In this document: positions 43,322 to 46,880 of the stretch, one piece after another
Layout of the letters: the number at the start of each line of letters is the position of its first letter
Position numbering within the stretch: the stretch's first letter is position 1
Assembly (NCBI GenBank): GCA_947630835.1
Contig: CANRIZ010000020.1
Coordinates: 1-46,880 of the forward strand
DNA: 46,880 bases
From: an uncultured Clostridia bacterium
GTDB lineage: Bacteria; Bacillota; Clostridia; Oscillospirales; Acutalibacteraceae
Direction of reading: 5' to 3'
The notes under the pieces: generated by a model
Database searches by the model: none
Told to the model about the DNA's origin: nothing
The model's input: only the letters and a program-made list of their open reading frames with translations
Position numbers and translations under genes: made by a program

Positions 43322-45128
43322 ATGGCAGAGCATATAATATACGTTGCGGGTAACCCGAATTTATACCCGATTGAATATTACGATAAAAGCAGCGACAGCT
43401 TCCGCGGCGTTATTCCCGAGCTGTTGGAGGAATTTTCTCTTAAAAGCGGCTATGATATTAAATATTACAAGGCAAGCTCTGCCGACAGGCGTAAAAGTCT
43501 TTCCGAAAACCAACAAACCGATTTAATTTCCGGCTGTACGGCAGACGAAAAATTTGCGAACGTAAAGGAAAAGGCCATAACCGTTTTGCAAACGGAAAAG
43601 GACGGCAAAAAAACCGCATATAATATTTTATTGGCTAAATCCGCGCCCGCCGCTTTTGAGCAAGATTTAAGGAAATTCTTTGAGGGGGTTTCCGCCGACG
43701 CAAAAACAGAATTGCTTATAAGAAGCCAATCAGCGCCCGCAGGCTATTCCTCCAAGGGCTTGCAGGCGGGCATAGCCGCGTTGGCGGTTGCGGTATTTTT
43801 GCTTATAGTATTGGTAACGACCGTAATTATAAAATACAGAAAAAAACTTAAAAAATACAGCGCCGAAAGCTCCTCGGACAGCGTAAAGGGCATAGGCAGT
43901 AAGGAAAGCCTTGCTTCGGCCTATCGTCACGCATTGAACGATAAAAACAAAAACGTTTTTAATCTTATTTATTTCTATATTGAATTTTATAAAAAAGAAG
44001 AGCTTGAATTTAACGAAATTTGCGATTTTTCAAAAAAAGCGGCGGAGGTTTTGCAAAACTACATCGAAAGCGACGACGTTTTGGTTAAGATTTCCGATAC
44101 CGAATTTGCATATTTAAACTTGACGAGGAACAAGCTTGAATACAATTTGCTTATCGGCACAACCAACAGACTGCGTTCGCTTCCCGAAAGAAACGATAAA
44201 TCGTATTATTGCAATGCCGGAGCGGGAGTTTATATGATAAACGACGACGGCGGCGCCGACATTGAAAAAATACTTTTTGAAGCCCGAAAAGCGGCGGTTA
44301 CCGCTTGCGGCGACGGCGTAAATTATATTATTTGCGAAAACTCCGATTCCGAAGAAGAGCCGGAAAACGAATACGATATAGAAAAAGGCATTGAAAACAA
44401 GGAATTTGTCCTTTATATTCAATACTACATAAACACAAACACATTCAGAAATTCCGGCGGCGAAGCAATGCTTATTTGGAAGCACCCGAAAAAAGGTCAA
44501 TTATCCGCAGAGCGCTTCTACCCTGTCGCAAAAGAAAAAAATATGACAAATAGGATAAACTGCTTATTGCTTGAAAGCATTTGCGCTTTTTTGGAGGAAT
44601 TGGATAAAGGCGGCGTTCACAGCTTTTTTATCTCCTGTAATTTTTCCGACGACGCCTTTGAGAACGAGAATTTTGCCGCCGAATGTATAAAAATCATCAG
44701 CAATCATCGTTTTGACAAAAGACTGCTCATTTTCGGATTTTCCCCCCGTTAATTCGTCAAATAATTCAGAGTTTATAAAGAAAAATATTCAAATTCTAAA
44801 GGATTTCGGCGTTCAAATAATGCTTGAGGATTTTGACGACGGCGTATCTAACGTTTACTCCCTGCAAAAATACGAGGTAAACGCAATTAAGCTCAGTAAA
44901 ACGCTTGTTGAGCAGGCCGATACCGAAAAGGGACGAAATTGCTTGAATACCGTTTTTAAAATATCGCATGAGCTTGATATTCCCCTTTTCGCTGGCGGTA
45001 TAAAAAGCGACTCGCAGCGTTACGAATTGCAAAAAATGCAATGCAATATGGTGCAGGATATCCGAGTAAACTATCCCATAACGGCATACGAGGCAAAAAA
45101 GCGGTTAATCAATAAGCAAAAGAAATAG
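43322..45128 (+). pseudogene. Degenerate GGDEF-EAL protein, interrupted by a frameshift in a C6 run
   Basis: The first frame (43322-44752) encodes a periplasmic-binding-like domain (about 4-145), one transmembrane helix (about 148-168) and a degenerate GGDEF domain (VKISDTEFAYLNL where RxGGDEF is expected). The first half of an EAL-like domain follows and stops just after a run of six C (44742-44747). The rest of the EAL domain continues in another frame to 45128 (IMLEDFDDGVSNVYSLQKYE, in which the usual DDFG is EDFD). Removing one C joins both parts into one protein of about 600 residues. Neither domain keeps full catalytic motifs, so an intact form would more likely bind than make or break c-di-GMP. 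Oddly, the sensor domain has no signal peptide; an in-frame TAA lies at 43298. It closes the right arm. Confidence 0.75.
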
Positions 45129-45129
45129 A

Positions 45130-45156
45130 AATCGAGCAGTTTGCGGCTGCTCGATT
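45130..45156. terminator. Bidirectional terminator ending the right arm
   Basis: A perfect ten-base-pair stem (AATCGAGCAG / CTGCTCGATT) is followed on the plus strand by TTTTAAT and preceded by A-rich sequence for the other direction. It lies two bases after the EAL stop and 14 bases before the end of the convergent YczE-like gene. Confidence 0.85.
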
Positions 45157-45169
45157 TTTTAATATAATC

Positions 45170-45838
45170 TTATTTTGAATTAACCTTTTCCCTGTCGGGA
45201 TTTTTACTTTTAACAAGCTTATTGAAAATCAAATTGTAAAGCTTAATAATATTTCCCACGGCAACGGCGGCAATGATACTCCCCTCTCTTACGCCCTTTA
45301 ATTCGCCTATAAATACAAAGCATATGACCGCGGCGGCGGCAATGTAAAAGATGTCGAAAAATATCTTAACATTTTCATATTTCCTGCCCGTAACCTCGCT
45401 TATCGCACGGTTCATAGCCTCGCCCGGAAGCATAGCCACGCCGCCCTTAAACTGAATAAAAATGCCAAGCCCAAGCACTGCGCAGCTTAAACACATCAGC
45501 AAAAAGCGCGCGATATAACCGTTTAGGCTCAAACCGTTCAAAAGGCTGCAGGAAAAATCCGTCATATAGCCGTAAACAAACGCCAAAACGGTTTGTATTA
45601 TAATTTCCGCGGGCTTGCATTTTCGGCGCAGCAATATAATCTGAACGGCAATTTGTATCAAACTCCATATATTAAGCCACCAACCGAATGTCAGGGTATG
45701 GTTTACAAGCGAAACGGAATAAGGCACGGAAGCCACCGGAGAAGTTCCGAGACCGGCTTTGGTTGACAGCGCAACGCCCATTGAGGCGATAAAAAGACCG
45801 ACAAGAAATAATGTGTAGTTTTTAATCGTTTGTTTCAT
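45170..45838 (-). CDS. YczE/DUF6198 family membrane protein
   Basis: This 222-residue protein has about five to six transmembrane helices. The N-terminal FIASMGVALSTKAGLGTSP and the later FIQFKGGVAMLPGEAMNRAI are typical of the YczE/YitT-like family, in which glycine-rich loops link the helices. In Bacillus, YczE influences surfactin or bacillaene production, but no transport substrate is established. The start ATG 45838 lies four bases after the stop of the dockerin protein gene, with the site GATGGAAG inside that gene, so the two are co-transcribed. I see no functional link to the polysaccharide locus. Confidence 0.82.
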   Translation of the reverse strand: MKQTIKNYTLFLVGLFIASMGVALSTKAGLGTSPVASVPYSVSLVNHTLTFGWWLNIWSLIQIAVQIILLRRKCKPAEIIIQTVLAFVYGYMTDFSCSLLNGLSLNGYIARFLLMCLSCAVLGLGIFIQFKGGVAMLPGEAMNRAISEVTGRKYENVKIFFDIFYIAAAAVICFVFIGELKGVREGSIIAAVAVGNIIKLYNLIFNKLVKSKNPDREKVNSK

Positions 45839-45842
45839 CTGT

Positions 45843-46880
45843 TCATACTTCCATCACCGCAATTAAGATTAATTTAGCGTCGAGGACGGAGATTTTGCCG
45901 TCTTGGTTCATATCTGCCGCTTTTAATGAGAGGGCTTCGAGAGTACGAAGGGAAGCAATGTATTGCAAAGCCCATTTCGCGTCGAGGACGGTAATTTCGC
46001 CGTCGAGGTTAACGTCGACTAAAATATAACGCTTTTCAAGAGCGCTGATTGCTTCAAGCAGGGTTTCAACTTGTTTGTCCGCTTTGTCTTGTTCGGTGAT
46101 ATTGAGGTTGTAATTTAGGTTTTCAACAACCGAATTAAGACGTTTTACGCTCTCGTCGGTATAAATTGATAAATCGCTCGGGACTTGTGCAAGCGCGGAG
46201 TTGAGCTTGGAGTAGTCGGCGGGTTTGTATTCAAGGGAGTTGATAGCTTCAAGCAAAGCTTCAACCTGTTTATCAGCTTTGTCTTGCTCGGTGATATTTA
46301 AATCGTAGTTTAGACTTTCGATAACCGAATTAAGCTGTTGTACGCTTCCGTCGGTATAAATTGATAAATCTTCCGGCACTTGTGCAAGCGCGGAGTTGAG
46401 TTTTGAATAATCGGCGGGCTTGTATTCAAGGGAGTTAATAGCTTCTTCTATTGCCTTTGTTTGTTCGTCAACTACCGATTGCTCTGTTATGTTTTTACCG
46501 CTGACATCGGTTTTTAAAGCTTCATCAAGTGCGGTTAAGTCTTGATACAAATTGCGGTCAAGAGATTTTGCCTTTTCGACTGCCTTGTTATACTCGGTAT
46601 AGTTAGCTGGCTTGTATTCAAGATAGTTAATTGCTTCTTCTATCGCTTTTGTTTGCTCGTCGACAACCGATTGCTCTGTTATGTTCTTGCCACTGACATC
46701 GGTTTTTAAGGCTTCATCAAGTGCGGTTAAATCCTGATACAAATTGCGGTCAAGAGATTCTGCCTTTTCGACTGCTTTGTTATACTCTGTGTAGTCCGCC
46801 GGTTTGTATTCAAGGGCGTCGATTGCTTCAAGGATAGCCTGTGTCTGCTCGTTAACAACCGATTGCTCTGTTATGTTCTT
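45843..46880 (-). CDS. FIVAR-repeat protein with C-terminal dockerin (N-terminus off the window)
   Basis: The reading frame is open from the right edge to the stop at 45843, so the gene is partial. The visible 345 residues contain tandem repeats of about 64 residues in two variants. One variant contains DLTALDEALKTDVSGKNITE. The other contains DYSKLNSALAQVPEDLSIYT and DLNITEQDKADKQVEALLEA. Both match the three-helix FIVAR type found on surface proteins. The last 58 residues are a type I dockerin with two good calcium loops (VDVNLDGEITVLDAKWALQY and DMNQDGKISVLDAKLIL). The repeats would act as a stalk that spaces an unseen N-terminal functional domain from a cohesin-bound scaffold. The dockerin is clearly related to that of the phosphoesterase at 3374-6892. 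Confidence 0.85.
   Translation of the reverse strand, partial: KNITEQSVVNEQTQAILEAIDALEYKPADYTEYNKAVEKAESLDRNLYQDLTALDEALKTDVSGKNITEQSVVDEQTKAIEEAINYLEYKPANYTEYNKAVEKAKSLDRNLYQDLTALDEALKTDVSGKNITEQSVVDEQTKAIEEAINSLEYKPADYSKLNSALAQVPEDLSIYTDGSVQQLNSVIESLNYDLNITEQDKADKQVEALLEAINSLEYKPADYSKLNSALAQVPSDLSIYTDESVKRLNSVVENLNYNLNITEQDKADKQVETLLEAISALEKRYILVDVNLDGEITVLDAKWALQYIASLRTLEALSLKAADMNQDGKISVLDAKLILIAVMEV
46030..46880 (-). repeat. Tandem repeats of about 192 bases encoding FIVAR modules
   Basis: The string TTGTATTCAAG recurs at about 46226, 46420, 46612 and 46804, with spacing near 192 bases. The copies between about 46440 and 46880 are almost identical in DNA, while those at 46030-46430 form a second subtype. 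The high identity implies recent duplication or gene conversion, and the array continues past the right edge. Confidence 0.85.

Noticed and set aside
46030-46880. CRISPR-like direct repeats
   Set aside because: The repeats are about 192 bases long, have no unique spacers and keep one open reading frame, so they are coding FIVAR modules.

Overview
The window looks like a chromosomal segment of a gut-type Clostridia bacterium, probably Oscillospiraceae/Ruminococcaceae. The reasons are Gram-positive style signal peptides and lipoboxes, two type I dockerin modules (a cellulosome or amylosome trait typical of Ruminococcus relatives), Bacillus/Clostridium-type nucleoside ABC transport genes, a c-di-GMP-I riboswitch, strong AGGAGG-like ribosome binding sites and several TTG starts. 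This is inferred from gene content; no rRNA or tRNA gene is present to fix the taxonomy.

Left flank (1-1400): a minus-strand promoter with two palindromic boxes that resemble metal-regulator operators drives a gene leaving the left edge. Next come a decayed serine recombinase (remnant of a mobile element) and a structured, tRNA-T-arm-like inverted repeat. Positions 1395-13200, all on the minus strand, hold a Cof-type HAD phosphatase, a membrane-anchored metallophosphoesterase, a large secreted protein with two metallophosphoesterase modules and a C-terminal dockerin, a DUF1003 membrane protein, and a purine salvage operon (xanthine phosphoribosyltransferase, BMP-family lipoprotein, ABC ATPase and two permeases). 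Positions 13276-19998 hold a glycan and sugar-phosphate group: a phosphoglucomutase/NifU-like/GH38 alpha-mannosidase operon, divergent from a GH36-type alpha-galactosidase. Two small redox-type genes follow (20006-20982).

The centrepiece is a 24-kb divergent locus (21045-45128) that I read as a c-di-GMP-controlled exopolysaccharide or cell-surface glycan system. The left arm (minus) is led by a c-di-GMP-I (GEMM-I) riboswitch with an overlapping intrinsic terminator. It then encodes a disordered Pro/Glu/Ala-rich protein, a membrane HD-GYP protein, a large membrane protein whose glycosidase-like half has lost both candidate catalytic glutamates, a membrane-anchored HEAT-repeat protein, a processive-type GT2 glycosyltransferase, and two secreted glycosidase-like proteins. 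The right arm (plus) starts from its own strong promoter and a leader hairpin. It encodes a VTC-domain protein, a DUF4956 membrane protein, a CotH-type kinase, a third glycosidase-like protein, a second HEAT protein, a second GT2, a short coiled-coil protein and a degenerate GGDEF-EAL protein broken by a frameshift in a C6 run. The glycosidase-like/HEAT/GT2 module is therefore present twice.

How it may work together (inference): the two GT2 enzymes polymerise and export a glycan, with the membrane HEAT proteins as partners. The outward-facing glycosidase-like proteins trim, remodel or bind it. c-di-GMP is read by the riboswitch and perhaps by the degenerate GGDEF-EAL protein, and is removed by the HD-GYP protein encoded in the same riboswitch-controlled operon, giving a feedback loop. 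The right edge (45170-46880) holds a YczE/DUF6198 membrane protein and the C-terminal part of a FIVAR-repeat dockerin protein that runs off the window.
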